From the NCBI RefSeq assembly GCF_014673215.1, contig NZ_JACWMS010000003.1, positions 186,001 to 250,000 on the forward strand: a stretch of 64,000 nt of DNA, read 5' to 3'. Both the position numbers and the translations under genes were made by a program. Numbering within the stretch: the first letter of the stretch is position 1; each line of letters starts with the position of its first letter. Under the pieces are notes generated by a model. The model searched no databases. It was not told the DNA's origin and was given only the letters and a program-made list of their open reading frames with translations. The stretch comes from Gordonia hankookensis (GTDB lineage: Bacteria > Actinomycetota > Actinomycetes > Mycobacteriales > Mycobacteriaceae). Of the stretch, positions 44,161 through 55,029 are shown in pieces.

Positions 44161-45464
44161 CGATGCCCTTCCTGTTCACGTGAGCGTTCCACCGTCGCAA
44201 CGGTTTCCACGCCCAACTCTGCTTTGTCGGCCTTGTCCGTCCGGTCCGGGCCACCGGCCGCTCCCCGTGGCATGGTCAGACGGACATTCGTGCCGTGGTC
44301 CGGTGCCGAGTCGATCGCCACGTCACCGCCCGCACGCTCCATGCGCGCCCGGATGGATCGGGCGATGCCCTGGCGGTCGTCGTCGACGTGCTCCGGCTCG
44401 AAGCCCACACCACGATCACGGACGAACACATCGACCTGCTCGTCGGTCACCTCACCATAGACATCGACCTTGCGTTCGCCAGAGTGCTTCGCCGCGTTGA
44501 TCAGTGCCTCCCGGGTGGCGGCCACCAACGCCGACCATCGACGACGCTCGGCCGCAGGCTCGTCATCCGGACGGAGGTCGCCGACGGTGATCACCTCGAC
44601 CTCGATGCCGTAGTCGTCCTCCACCTCGGCGCCGACCCCCTGCAGGCTCGCCGAGAGTGATCCCGCTCGTTGCGCGGGATCACCGAAGAGCCAGCCACGC
44701 AGTTCGCGCTCCTGGCTGCGGGCGAGTCGCGCCACCTCCTCCGGCCGGCCTGCCTGTTTCTGGATCAACGCGAGTGTCTGCAGCACCGAGTCGTGCAGAT
44801 GCGACGCGATCTCCTCGCGTTCGGCGTTCCGGATGCGCGCGGCGCGCTCGTCGTTGAGTGCCCGCCACATCCGCATCCACAGCGGCACCGTGAGCAGCAG
44901 GACACCGATCAGCGTCGCGAGGACGGCCAGCAGGGTGGTGGACAGACCGCCGAAGTTCTGGTTCCCGGCGAGCACTATCACGACCAGCCCGCCGATCACC
45001 AGCAGTGCGCCACCGATCAGGCGGGTCCAGGTCAGCAGCGGGGTCCTGGGCGAGGCACGTGACGTGTCGAACTCACGCCAGACCAGGCTGGCGCCGACCA
45101 CGACGAAGACGAAAGGCACCAGATACGCAGCCGGGGTGCCGGATGCGGCGAAGCCGACCACCGACATCGCGACCAGGCCGACCAGCGCGAGCCCGTAGGC
45201 CTGGCGTCGCTCGCCGGGTGGCGGCGGAGCGGTGTCCTGACCCGGCGGACAGAAGAACCAGAGCAGCCCGTAGGCGAGTACTCCTGCTCCGGCGAGAGCG
45301 GCCAGCACCATGAAGACCACACGCACCCGGAACGCATCGACGCCGAGGTGGTCGGCGATACCGCCCGCGACACCGGCGATGACGCGGCCACCGTCGCGTC
45401 GCACCAGCCGCGGCGTCGGGGGTGACGCCTGCGGTGACGCGGGCACGGGCACACCACTACTCAC
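44157..45464 (-). CDS. PspC-domain sensor histidine kinase, EsrS-like
   Basis: A 435-residue kinase. It opens with a PspC domain (about 20-75, GRVIAGVAGGIADHLGVD then a membrane helix), followed by four or so further membrane helices to about 195. HisKA_3 has EREEIASHLHDSVLQT with His224 as the phosphate acceptor, and the ATPase domain has EALINAAKHSG and DRGVGFE. Start GTG 45464 is chosen for the N-terminus; GTG 45452 is an alternative. It is divergent from another PspC protein and coupled to the response regulator downstream. Confidence 0.88.
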   Translation of the reverse strand: MSSGVPVPASPQASPPTPRLVRRDGGRVIAGVAGGIADHLGVDAFRVRVVFMVLAALAGAGVLAYGLLWFFCPPGQDTAPPPPGERRQAYGLALVGLVAMSVVGFAASGTPAAYLVPFVFVVVGASLVWREFDTSRASPRTPLLTWTRLIGGALLVIGGLVVIVLAGNQNFGGLSTTLLAVLATLIGVLLLTVPLWMRMWRALNDERAARIRNAEREEIASHLHDSVLQTLALIQKQAGRPEEVARLARSQERELRGWLFGDPAQRAGSLSASLQGVGAEVEDDYGIEVEVITVGDLRPDDEPAAERRRWSALVAATREALINAAKHSGERKVDVYGEVTDEQVDVFVRDRGVGFEPEHVDDDRQGIARSIRARMERAGGDVAIDSAPDHGTNVRLTMPRGAAGGPDRTDKADKAELGVETVATVERSREQEGHR

Positions 45465-45554
45465 CTCTCGATACTGGCACGTCGAGGTCACCGTGCACAT
45501 CAGGGACGTTCTCAGGGTCTTCCCCCGATGTGCGGGCCCGATCGCGCCGCCAAG

Positions 45555-46919
45555 ATGGATTTCATGGACACGAAGCAGTTCGAGGGGATGTGGGCGACGA
45601 GGCCCATCCGGCCGAACCACGATCGCACGGTGGCGGGTGTGTGTGCGGGTATCGGGGCGCGTTATCGGGTCGATCCGACGCTGGTGAAGATCGCATTCGT
45701 GGTGGCGACGTTGTTCGGCGGCAGTGGGCTCGTCCTGTACATCGCCGCATGGGTCGCGCTGCCTGCGGAGAGCCGCTCACGCGATGAACTCGGATCGATC
45801 CGGCACGCCGCTTCGGCGGCCGGTCGTCGGCCGCGGCATCTGCGGCACCGCAACCCGCCGTTCATCCTGCTCATCGTGCTCGCGATCATCGTGCTGACCT
45901 CGTTCGGCCCCAGTCGCACCTGGAGCTCGGGCGGCCTCCTCGGCGCGGCGCTGATGCTCGTCGGATGGTGGCTGCTCTATCAGCGGACTCCCGAACCACC
46001 GGCCGGCACCAGCGTCGACACTGCGCAGCCCGAGCAGATCGAAGCCGCCGCGTCGACGGATCGGTTGCAGCCGTGGATCCCCCGGGCCCTGACGGCGGAC
46101 GCGTCGGCAGGCCACCCCGCGGGCACATACCCCGATCTGCCGACGGCCCAGGCGATGTCGGCGGGCACGACCACGTCTTCCGGGAGGCCTCCCTGGTCCG
46201 GGACCACCGAGGCCGCGCCGACCGACTTCCAGCAGCGCACCCCACCGGCCTGGGATCCACTGGGCACCGCGCAATTCGCCTGGGACCTCCCCGATCCCAC
46301 ACCCGACCGCGCCCCCATCGAACCGGCCGACCGGCGATCGCCGTTGACGCTCATCGTCGTCGGCGTCGCGGTGATCACCGCGGCCGCCGGAGCCGCACTG
46401 CATCAGGCCGGCGTCGACTGGTTCACCCCGGCGCGCATCCTGTCCCTGGCGCTGGCCGTGGTCGGCGCCGGCCTGATCTACGCGGGCTTTCGCCGCCGGA
46501 CAACCGGACGACACAGCTCAGGGCTCGTGCCGATCGCGCTGGGCCTCGGCGTCGCGGTGGTGGCGACCTCGCTGGTCGGCCATCTCGACGGCTTGCCATC
46601 CGGCGGTGTCGGTGAGCGCATCTACACACCGGTCACCGAGAGCGACATCAAGGGTGAGTATTCGCTCACCATGGGGCGCATGGTCCTCGACCTCCGGGAC
46701 CTGGACCTCACCGCCGATCGCACCGTCACCCTGCGCAACGGTGTGGGCGAGATCGAGGTGCAGGTGCCGAAGGACATGAACGTCCGGGCCACCTGCGACT
46801 CCGGTGTCGGTGACTACACCTGCCCCGACGGACTCTCCGGCGGCGACGACGGCACCGACGGCCCCGTCCTGAATCTCAACGCACGGACCAACATCGGACA
46901 TGTGGAGGTGGCTCGATGA
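45555..46919 (+). CDS. PspC-domain membrane protein, EsrI-like
   Basis: A 454-residue protein. An N-terminal PspC domain (about 20-70, RTVAGVCAGIGARYRVD) precedes membrane helices near 100-130 and 265-345, separated by a Pro/Thr-rich cytosolic or linker region, and a C-terminal beta-rich domain (DIKGEYSLTMGRMVLDLRDLDL, VGEIEVQVPKDMNVRATC) like DUF2154/LiaF-type domains. LiaF and EsrI are negative regulators of their sensor kinases. ATG 45564 is an alternative start. It is divergent from the kinase and overlaps a small membrane gene. Confidence 0.8.
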   Translation: MDFMDTKQFEGMWATRPIRPNHDRTVAGVCAGIGARYRVDPTLVKIAFVVATLFGGSGLVLYIAAWVALPAESRSRDELGSIRHAASAAGRRPRHLRHRNPPFILLIVLAIIVLTSFGPSRTWSSGGLLGAALMLVGWWLLYQRTPEPPAGTSVDTAQPEQIEAAASTDRLQPWIPRALTADASAGHPAGTYPDLPTAQAMSAGTTTSSGRPPWSGTTEAAPTDFQQRTPPAWDPLGTAQFAWDLPDPTPDRAPIEPADRRSPLTLIVVGVAVITAAAGAALHQAGVDWFTPARILSLALAVVGAGLIYAGFRRRTTGRHSSGLVPIALGLGVAVVATSLVGHLDGLPSGGVGERIYTPVTESDIKGEYSLTMGRMVLDLRDLDLTADRTVTLRNGVGEIEVQVPKDMNVRATCDSGVGDYTCPDGLSGGDDGTDGPVLNLNARTNIGHVEVAR

Positions 46920-47125
46920 CCTCGGAGACGACCGGGCGCGACACCAGACATCGCGCACCGGGGCTCGCGATCCTCGGAGTCGCAGCACTCCTCGTGGCGG
47001 GTTGGGGCTTCGCCGGTGGACCGGACCTGCCGTCGGCCGCGGACCTGGGATGGCTGGCGGTCGGGCTGGGCCTGGTGATCGGGTTGATCCTGATCCTGAC
47101 CGGAGCGCGATCGTCACGCCGGTGA
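46916..47125 (+). CDS. Small two-helix membrane protein
   Basis: A 69-residue protein with two hydrophobic helices (about 15-32 and 42-62). Its ATG overlaps the stop of the PspC protein (ATGA), so it is made with it. I do not recognise a family. It is convergent with guaA. Confidence 0.65.
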   Translation: MTSETTGRDTRHRAPGLAILGVAALLVAGWGFAGGPDLPSAADLGWLAVGLGLVIGLILILTGARSSRR

Positions 47126-47154
47126 CGGGGTGCGATCGCCTCCCCGGACGCGCC

Positions 47155-48747
47155 CTACTCCCACTCGATGGTGCCCGGCGGCTTGCTCGTGACGTCGAGC
47201 ACCACACGGTTCACGTCCGGGACCTCATTGGTGATCCGCGTCGAGATCACCTCGAGGACCTCGTAGGGCACGCGCGTCCAGTCGGCTGTCATCGCGTCCT
47301 CACTCGACACCGGCCGTAGCACGATCGGATGTCCGTACGTGCGGCCGTCACCCTGCACCCCGACGGAGCGCACATCCGCGAGGAGCACCACCGGACACTG
47401 CCAGATCTGGCCGTCGAGGCCTGCCGCGGTCAGTTCCTCACGGGCGATCAGATCCGCCTTGCGCAGCATCGCGAGACGGTCGGCCGTCACCTCGCCGACG
47501 ATCCGGATGGCCAGACCCGGGCCGGGGAACGGCTGACGGCCGACGATCTCCTCCGGCAGGCCGAGTTCGCGGCCGACCGCTCGGACCTCGTCCTTGAAGA
47601 GCAGCCGCAGTGGTTCCACCAGGGAGAACTCGAGATCGTCCGGCAGACCGCCCACATTGTGGTGGCTCTTGATGTTGGCGGTGCCACTGCCGCCGCCGGA
47701 CTCGACGACATCCGGGTAGAGGGTGCCCTGGACCAGGTACTCGACCTTGTCGCCGTCGGACGCCCGATCGCCGAGGACATCGGTGACCGCGCCCTCGAAC
47801 GACCGGATGAACTCCCGCCCGATGATCTTGCGCTTCTCCTCCGGATCGCTGACCCCGGAGAGTTCGCCCAGGAAGGTGTCGGCAGCGTCGACGGTCACCA
47901 GCTTCGCGCCGGTGGCACCGACGAAATCGTGGTGCACCTGCTCACGCTCGCCTGCTCGCAGGAGTCCGTGATCGACGAACACGCAGGTCAACCGATCTCC
48001 GATGGCCCGCTGCACGAGTGCGGCAGCGACCGCGGAGTCGACACCGCCCGACAGCCCGCAGATCGCGAGACCGTCACCGATCTGATCGGCGACCTGGTCG
48101 ATGAGCTGGTCGGCGATGTTGGCGGCCGTCCAGGTCGCCTCGAGTCCGGCGACCTCGTAGAGGAATCTGGTGAGGATCTGCTGGCCATGCGGCGTGTGCA
48201 ACACCTCCGGGTGGTACTGCACCCCCGCCATCCGGCGATCCACGCACTCGAACGCGGCGACCGGCGCGCCGGGCGTCGAGCCGGTGACGATGAATCCGTC
48301 CGGCGCGGCCTGTACGGCGTCGTTGTGGCTCATCCACACCGGCTGGGTCTCGGTCAGACCCTGATGCAGGACGCCTTCGCCGGTGATCGACAACGTCGTC
48401 CGCCCGAACTCACGACCGCCGGTGTTCGCCACCTCGCCGCCGAGCGCCCTTGCCATGGCCTGGAACCCGTAGCAGATGCCGAACACGGGGACCCCGAGAT
48501 CGAACACCCCCGGATCGAGTGCCGGCGCGTCGTCGGCGTAGACCGAAGCGGGGCCGCCCGAGAAGATGAGCGCGACGGGATTGCGCGCCTTGAGCTCCTC
48601 CAGCGGCGCGTCGTGGGCGATCACCTCGGAGTAGATCCGCGCCTCGCGGACCCGCCGGGCGATCAGCTGCGCATACTGCGCACCGAAGTCGAGCACCAGC
48701 ACCGGCCGGGGACCGTCGGAGAATGTGTCTGCAGAGGTGTCTGTCAC
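47155..48747 (-). CDS. guaA: GMP synthase (glutamine-hydrolysing)
   Basis: A 530-residue enzyme that converts XMP to GMP. The glutaminase domain has Cys92 in FGICYGFQ and YHPEV further on; the synthetase has the PP-loop [10 protein letters not shown] and the C-terminal dimer domain ending in [13 protein letters not shown] 48747 gives the usual length; the open frame extends upstream without similarity. It is divergent from bioY. guaB3 and guaB2 lie beyond the biotin genes. Confidence 0.97.
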   Translation of the reverse strand: MTDTSADTFSDGPRPVLVLDFGAQYAQLIARRVREARIYSEVIAHDAPLEELKARNPVALIFSGGPASVYADDAPALDPGVFDLGVPVFGICYGFQAMARALGGEVANTGGREFGRTTLSITGEGVLHQGLTETQPVWMSHNDAVQAAPDGFIVTGSTPGAPVAAFECVDRRMAGVQYHPEVLHTPHGQQILTRFLYEVAGLEATWTAANIADQLIDQVADQIGDGLAICGLSGGVDSAVAAALVQRAIGDRLTCVFVDHGLLRAGEREQVHHDFVGATGAKLVTVDAADTFLGELSGVSDPEEKRKIIGREFIRSFEGAVTDVLGDRASDGDKVEYLVQGTLYPDVVESGGGSGTANIKSHHNVGGLPDDLEFSLVEPLRLLFKDEVRAVGRELGLPEEIVGRQPFPGPGLAIRIVGEVTADRLAMLRKADLIAREELTAAGLDGQIWQCPVVLLADVRSVGVQGDGRTYGHPIVLRPVSSEDAMTADWTRVPYEVLEVISTRITNEVPDVNRVVLDVTSKPPGTIEWE

Positions 48748-48808
48748 CCCATCGAGTCTAATGGCACCCACCACCGCACCCGGCAGCCGTGCGCACACCC
48801 CGACCCGC

Positions 48809-48814
48809 CATAAT
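48809..48814 (+). promoter_or_regulatory. -10 hexamer CATAAT of bioY, candidate leaderless start
   Basis: CATAAT differs from TATAAT at one base and is followed after 6 bases by the bioY ATG, with no ribosome site. Confidence 0.55.
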
Positions 48815-48820
48815 GTCGGA

Positions 48821-49432
48821 ATGTCCCAGACCACCGACACGCCCTCGTCGTCGCGGCGATTCTCGCTGTCGGTGACCGACCTGACGCAGGCGGCCGTCTT
48901 CGCGGCCCTGATCGCGGCGCTGGGTCTTCCCGGCACCATCACCATCGGCTCGGCCGGGGTGCCGATCACCCTGCAGTCGCTGGGCGTGATGCTCGCCGGC
49001 GCGATCATCGGCCCGCGCAAGGGGACGTTGGCGGTGATCATCTTCGACGTGCTCGCCATCGCCGGACTGCCGATCCTGGCGGGCGGACGCAGCGGGCTCG
49101 TGGCACTGGCCTCCCCCACCGCCGGCTTCTTCGTCGGATTCCTCCCGGGCGTGATCGCCATCGGCGTGGGGACGGCGCTGATGATGCCCCGCTACCGGGT
49201 CCTCTGGGGCATCGTGATCAACATCGTCGGCGGCATGGTCGTGGTCTACGCCTGCGGTATCATCGGCCTCCTGCTACGCACCGACCTCTCGTTGTGGGCG
49301 GCGATCTCCACCAACGGCACCTACATCCCCGGCGACATCGCGAAGGCGGTCATCACCGCCCTCGTCGCGGCACAGGTCCACCGCGCCTACCCGGGGTTGA
49401 TCACACCGCTGCGGCTGCGCCGCGCACGGTGA
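48821..49432 (+). CDS. bioY: Biotin transporter substrate-binding subunit BioY
   Basis: A 203-residue S component of an energy-coupling factor transporter. It has about six helices; [23 protein letters not shown] and GSTAGFF-like [11 protein letters not shown] are BioY signatures. It captures biotin in the membrane and works with the ATPase and T component that follow. A CATAAT -10 lies 6 bases before the ATG. Confidence 0.92.
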   Translation: MSQTTDTPSSSRRFSLSVTDLTQAAVFAALIAALGLPGTITIGSAGVPITLQSLGVMLAGAIIGPRKGTLAVIIFDVLAIAGLPILAGGRSGLVALASPTAGFFVGFLPGVIAIGVGTALMMPRYRVLWGIVINIVGGMVVVYACGIIGLLLRTDLSLWAAISTNGTYIPGDIAKAVITALVAAQVHRAYPGLITPLRLRRAR

Positions 49433-49479
49433 CCGGGTCCCGATGATGGTCGAGTTCGCGTGGTGATCGGGTCCTGCCG

Positions 49480-50154
49480 ATGATCGAGTTCCGGGCCGTC
49501 GGCCACTCCTTCGGTGATCGCGTCGTGCTGGCCGACATCGATCTCGAACTGTCCGAACGACGGATCGGCATCATCGGTGCCAACGGCAGCGGCAAGTCCA
49601 CCCTGGCGCGGATGATCAATGCGCTCGTCGTTCCCGACCGAGGCTCGGTGCACGTCAACGGAATCGACGCCGCGCGCCACAAACGTCAGGTCCGACGCGA
49701 GGTCGGTTTCATCTTCAGCGATCCGGACCGCCAGATCATCATGCCGACCGTCTCGGAGGACATCGAACTGTCCCTGACCCGGATCGAACGGGACAAGGCG
49801 CAACGCTCGGCACGGGCGGGCGCGGTGCTGGCACAGTTCGGGCTGGCCGACCATGCCGACCATCCGGCGCACCTGCTGTCGGGCGGGCAGAAGCAACTCC
49901 TCGCACTCGCGTCGGTCCTGGTGACCGGTCCGGCGGTGTTGGTCGCCGACGAACCGACCACCCTTCTCGATCTCCGCAACAGCTCGATGTTGCGCGACGT
50001 GTTCTCGACCCTCGACGAGCAACTGATCGTGCTCACCCACGACCTCGATCTGCTGTCCGATTATGACCGGGTCATCGTGCTCGACGAGGGACGGGTCGTG
50101 GCCGACGACGAGCCGGCGGCCGCGGTCGCCGCATACCGCGCGTTGATGTCATGA
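49480..50154 (+). CDS. bioM: ECF transporter ATPase BioM
   Basis: A 224-residue ABC ATPase. Walker A is GANGSGKST (33-41), the Q-loop region has FSDPDRQIIMPTV, the signature is LLSGGQKQ and Walker B VLVADEPT. It powers biotin uptake through BioY and BioN. A single ATPase gene serves the complex here. Its stop overlaps the bioN start (ATGA). Confidence 0.9.
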   Translation: MIEFRAVGHSFGDRVVLADIDLELSERRIGIIGANGSGKSTLARMINALVVPDRGSVHVNGIDAARHKRQVRREVGFIFSDPDRQIIMPTVSEDIELSLTRIERDKAQRSARAGAVLAQFGLADHADHPAHLLSGGQKQLLALASVLVTGPAVLVADEPTTLLDLRNSSMLRDVFSTLDEQLIVLTHDLDLLSDYDRVIVLDEGRVVADDEPAAAVAAYRALMS

Positions 50155-50753
50155 CCGCGCTCGGCGTCTACCGTCCGGGACGGTCACCGCTGCACCGCCT
50201 TCCGACCGGTCTCAAGCTGCTCGGGCTGGCGGCGGGCATCCTCGCCATCAGTCTCACGGTCCGCACCCTGCCGGCGGTCGGCATGCTCGCGGTCGGCGTC
50301 GCGGTGGTCTTCGCGATGGGCGGTATCGGCCCGCGGGAGGCATGGCGACAGATGCGCCCGGTGACCTGGGTACTGGCCTTCGTGTTCGTGTTCCAGGTGG
50401 TGTTCACCGATTGGCAGCGCGCCGTGCTGGTCTGCGCGGTACTCGCCGCCTCGGTCGCACTGGCCGCGGCCGTCACACTCACCACCCGGACATCGGCCAT
50501 CCTCGACGCCATCGTCGCCGGGTTGAGTCCACTGCTGCGCATCGGCGTACGCACCGATCACATCGCCCTCGCACTGGCGCTGGCGATCCGGTCGATCCCG
50601 TTGATGGTGGAGGTCGTCGGCCAGGTCGACGAGGCCCGACAGGCCCGCGGATTACGTCCGGGCGCAAGGATTCTGGTCGCGCCGGTGGTCATCGCGGCGC
50701 TGCGCACGGCTGATGGATTCGCCGACACCCTCATCGCCCGCGGGCTGGACTGA
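50151..50753 (+). CDS. bioN: ECF transporter T component BioN
   Basis: A 200-residue CbiQ-family membrane protein with about five helices. The Ala-Arg-Gly coupling motif appears as QARGLRPG and ends in IARGLD. It couples the ATPase to BioY. It is convergent with guaB3, 16 bases away. Confidence 0.9.
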   Translation: MTALGVYRPGRSPLHRLPTGLKLLGLAAGILAISLTVRTLPAVGMLAVGVAVVFAMGGIGPREAWRQMRPVTWVLAFVFVFQVVFTDWQRAVLVCAVLAASVALAAAVTLTTRTSAILDAIVAGLSPLLRIGVRTDHIALALALAIRSIPLMVEVVGQVDEARQARGLRPGARILVAPVVIAALRTADGFADTLIARGLD

Positions 50754-50769
50754 TTCCGGCCCGTCGGTC

Positions 50770-51927
50770 TCAGGAGTGCAGCGACAGCCCGACCTTCTGG
50801 AACTCCTTCAGGTCGCTGTAACCGGCTTTGGCCATCGACCGCCGCAGCGCACCCACGAGGTTCAGCTCGCCGAACGGATCCTGGGACGGCCCGGTCAGCA
50901 CACACTCCAGGCTTGGTCGATCGTCGTCGGTCGCGACCTGCAGCAGGGCACCGCGCGGTGTGTCCGGATGCGCGGCCGCCGACGGCCAGTACCAGCCAAG
51001 GCCCGGCGATTCGGCGGCAGCCGCGAGCGGGGTGCCGAGGACGGCCGCATCGGCGCCACACGCGATCGCCTTGGCGAGATCCCCTGAGCCGTGGATGTCA
51101 CCGTCGGCGATGACGTGCACATACCGTCCGCCGGTCTCGTCGAGGTACTCACGTCGCGCAGCGGCCGCATCGGCGATCGCCGTGGCCATCGGGACGCCGA
51201 TACCCAGGACCTCCCCGGTCGTGGTCGCGCCCGCGGCGGAGCCGTATCCGACGATCACGCCCGCGGCCCCGGTCCGCATCAGATGCAGGGCCGTCCGGTG
51301 ATCGTGCACGCCGCCGGCGATCACCGGGATGTCGAGCTCGGCGATGAAGGTCTTGAGGTTCAACGGTTCTCGGGCGGCGCCGTCGGAATCCACCTGTGCG
51401 ACATGCTCGGCCGAGATGATCGTGCCGTGCACGACCAGGATCTCGACGCCGGCCTCCAGCAGCGCGGGCGTCAGCTCCGGTGCGTGCTGCGGACTCACCC
51501 GGACCGCGGTGGTGACGCCGGCGTCGCGCACGGTGGACACCGCCTCACGCAGCAGCCCGGTGTCCAACGGCGCCGAATGCAGTTGCTGCAGATGACGAAT
51601 CGCCGCCAATGGATCGGGATTCTCGGTGGCCACGGCGATGAGCTCGGCGATCTTCGCATCGACGTCGCGGTGCCTGGCCCACAGCCCCTCGCCGTTGATC
51701 ACACCGAGCGCACCGAGTTTGCCGAGTTCGACCGCCACCGCGGGCGACACCAGCGCATCGGTCGGGTGACTGAGGATCGGGGACTCGAAACGGTAGGCAT
51801 CGATCTGCCACGCGGTGGAGACATCCTTCGACGACCTGGTCCGACGGGACGGGACGATACTGATGTCATCGAGTTCGAACGTGCGGCGGGCCGTTCGGCC
51901 CATACCGATGTCCACGAGATCACGCAC
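50770..51927 (-). CDS. guaB3: GuaB3 family IMP dehydrogenase-related protein
   Basis: A 385-residue IMPDH-related barrel without CBS domains. DISIVPSRRTRSS, ILSHPTDALVSP and YVHVIADGDIHGSGDLAKAIACGADA match actinobacterial GuaB3. The loop aligned with the GuaB2 catalytic Cys (PGSICTT) reads GSAAGATTT at 229-237 and lacks a Cys, so normal IMPDH activity is doubtful. GTG has AAAGG upstream. It lies 74 bases downstream of guaB2 on the same strand. Confidence 0.9.
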   Translation of the reverse strand: MRDLVDIGMGRTARRTFELDDISIVPSRRTRSSKDVSTAWQIDAYRFESPILSHPTDALVSPAVAVELGKLGALGVINGEGLWARHRDVDAKIAELIAVATENPDPLAAIRHLQQLHSAPLDTGLLREAVSTVRDAGVTTAVRVSPQHAPELTPALLEAGVEILVVHGTIISAEHVAQVDSDGAAREPLNLKTFIAELDIPVIAGGVHDHRTALHLMRTGAAGVIVGYGSAAGATTTGEVLGIGVPMATAIADAAAARREYLDETGGRYVHVIADGDIHGSGDLAKAIACGADAAVLGTPLAAAAESPGLGWYWPSAAAHPDTPRGALLQVATDDDRPSLECVLTGPSQDPFGELNLVGALRRSMAKAGYSDLKEFQKVGLSLHS

Positions 51928-52001
51928 CGTTGCGCCTTTCTGCTACGCGAACCGATCGCCGGTCGATCCGATCGGACCGATCCGCCGACATCTTACGAGC
52001 T

Positions 52002-53549
<1,548 letters not shown>

Positions 53550-53621
53550 TCACCCCGCGCGGTTCGTTCCACACGCCGGGAGACTGTGGAGTCCTCACCC
53601 CACCCTGACCGTTTCATCGGT

Positions 53622-53627
53622 TACCGT
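53622..53627 (+). promoter_or_regulatory. -10 hexamer TACCGT of the DUF5319 gene
   Basis: TACCGT fits TANNNT and is followed after 6 bases by GTG 53634, the start that matches homologues. This supports that start over the longer open frame. Confidence 0.5.
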
Positions 53628-53633
53628 GGTTGT

Positions 53634-54023
53634 GTGCGTGACCACCTACCACCCGGCCTCCCGCCAGACCCGTTCGCAGATGACCCCAGCGATCCGGCCT
53701 CGGCGCTCGACTCGGTGGAGCCCGGCATCCCGCTCGATGAGAACGAGCGGATGGCGGTCGAGGAGGATCTGGCCGACCTCGCGGTCTATGAGGCACTGCT
53801 GGCCCAGCGGGGGATCCGCGGACTCGTCGTGGTGTGCGACGACTGCCACGAGGACCACTATCACGACTGGGACATGCTGCGCGCCAACCTGCTGCAGCTA
53901 CTGATCGACGGAACCGTCCGGCCGCATGAGCCGGCGGTGGACCCGCGACCTGACGCCTATGTGACCTGGGATTACTGCCGTGGCTACGCGGATGCGCACA
54001 GTCACGCCGACGACGAACGCTGA
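53634..54023 (+). CDS. DUF5319 family protein (Rv3412-like)
   Basis: A 129-residue acidic protein. RDHLPPGLPPDPFADDP at the start, CDDCHEDHYHDWDMLRANLLQLLIDGTVRPHEP and YVTWDYCRGYADA match Rv3412 of M. tuberculosis closely. The Cys and His residues suggest a metal site, which is inference. GTG 53634 reproduces the homologous N-terminus. It is divergent from guaB2 and convergent with rsdA. Function unknown. Confidence 0.85.
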   Translation: MRDHLPPGLPPDPFADDPSDPASALDSVEPGIPLDENERMAVEEDLADLAVYEALLAQRGIRGLVVVCDDCHEDHYHDWDMLRANLLQLLIDGTVRPHEPAVDPRPDAYVTWDYCRGYADAHSHADDER

Positions 54024-54081
54024 GCGAGACCCAACGCTGGGCCAGACCGAAGGCTGAACCGGACCGAGCCGTTGAGCCGTC

Positions 54082-55029
54082 CTACGACGACGGCGATGTC
54101 GTGGTCGGGAAATCCGACGCCGTCCCGCCTGCCCCGTCATCCCGTTCGACCGGTGACGATGTGGCGGTGGTGGTCGGGGTGGTGTCCCGGACATCGGGTG
54201 GCGTCGATGGTTCCGGGTTCCCCGGACTCTGGTGGCCACCATCGCTGGTGGGCACATCGGAGGTCACGGGCGGAGGCGGTGCCGGCTTCGTGACGGTGAT
54301 CGACGACGACCCGTCGTCGATGCGCGAACGGCGCAGGTCACGAGGCGGAGTCGTCGGCCCACCGGCCCCTTCGCCCGGTCGCCGACTCTGCGAGACCGAG
54401 ATCGACGACGAGGTGGACGACGCTCCCGACGTCGCGGTCTGTGCGCGGAGCCGCTCGATCCAGTCCTTCATGCGGTTGAGGGTCTCGTTGTCGCGCACGG
54501 GCCCGAGGTCCTTCTGCGCTTTCGCGATCAGCTCGGCCGCCTGTTGGGGATCACCGGCGGCCATCGCGGCCTCGGCCTTCTCCAGGTTCGACTGCACATC
54601 CATCGATGCCTGCGTCTGGCTTGCCGCCTCGGAGAACACCACCCGCTTGACCCCCCACAGCGGGTCGCCGGGCGAGGATCCCTCGGCGAGGACGGTCAGG
54701 CCGGCGCCTGCGATCACCACGATCGCGGCTGCACCGGACGCGACACGGAGGTGGCGGATGACGCCGCGGCCGCGACGCGCTCGCTCGGTGGCGGCGATCG
54801 CCGTCTCGACCTCATCGACGGTCGGCAGCTCCGGGAGCGGCGCGGTGAGCGTCTCGTGCCGCCAGCCCGACAGCAGTTCCGCAAGTTGGTACTCGGTGTC
54901 GTCGTGGGTGGGCACAGGAAGGTCCTGCGACAGCGCGTCGATGAACTCGTCGTCGACATGCACCGACGTCATGTCGATGGGCTGGGTCAGATCCCACCCC
55001 GGCTCGGCAGGATCATGCTTGTCGTTCAT
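54082..55029 (-). CDS. rsdA: Anti-sigma-D factor RsdA
   Basis: A 315-residue single-pass membrane protein. The cytosolic N-terminal part (about 1-90) would bind SigD, a membrane helix lies at about 93-113, and a helical extracytoplasmic region with LEKAEAAMAAGDPQQAAELIAKAQ is followed by a Pro/Ser/Thr-rich tail. Layout and position match RsdA (Rv3413c). ATG 55029 overlaps the end of sigD by 17 bases, so the pair is co-translated, as usual for a sigma/anti-sigma pair. Confidence 0.9.
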   Translation of the reverse strand: MNDKHDPAEPGWDLTQPIDMTSVHVDDEFIDALSQDLPVPTHDDTEYQLAELLSGWRHETLTAPLPELPTVDEVETAIAATERARRGRGVIRHLRVASGAAAIVVIAGAGLTVLAEGSSPGDPLWGVKRVVFSEAASQTQASMDVQSNLEKAEAAMAAGDPQQAAELIAKAQKDLGPVRDNETLNRMKDWIERLRAQTATSGASSTSSSISVSQSRRPGEGAGGPTTPPRDLRRSRIDDGSSSITVTKPAPPPPVTSDVPTSDGGHQSPGNPEPSTPPDVRDTTPTTTATSSPVERDDGAGGTASDFPTTTSPSS

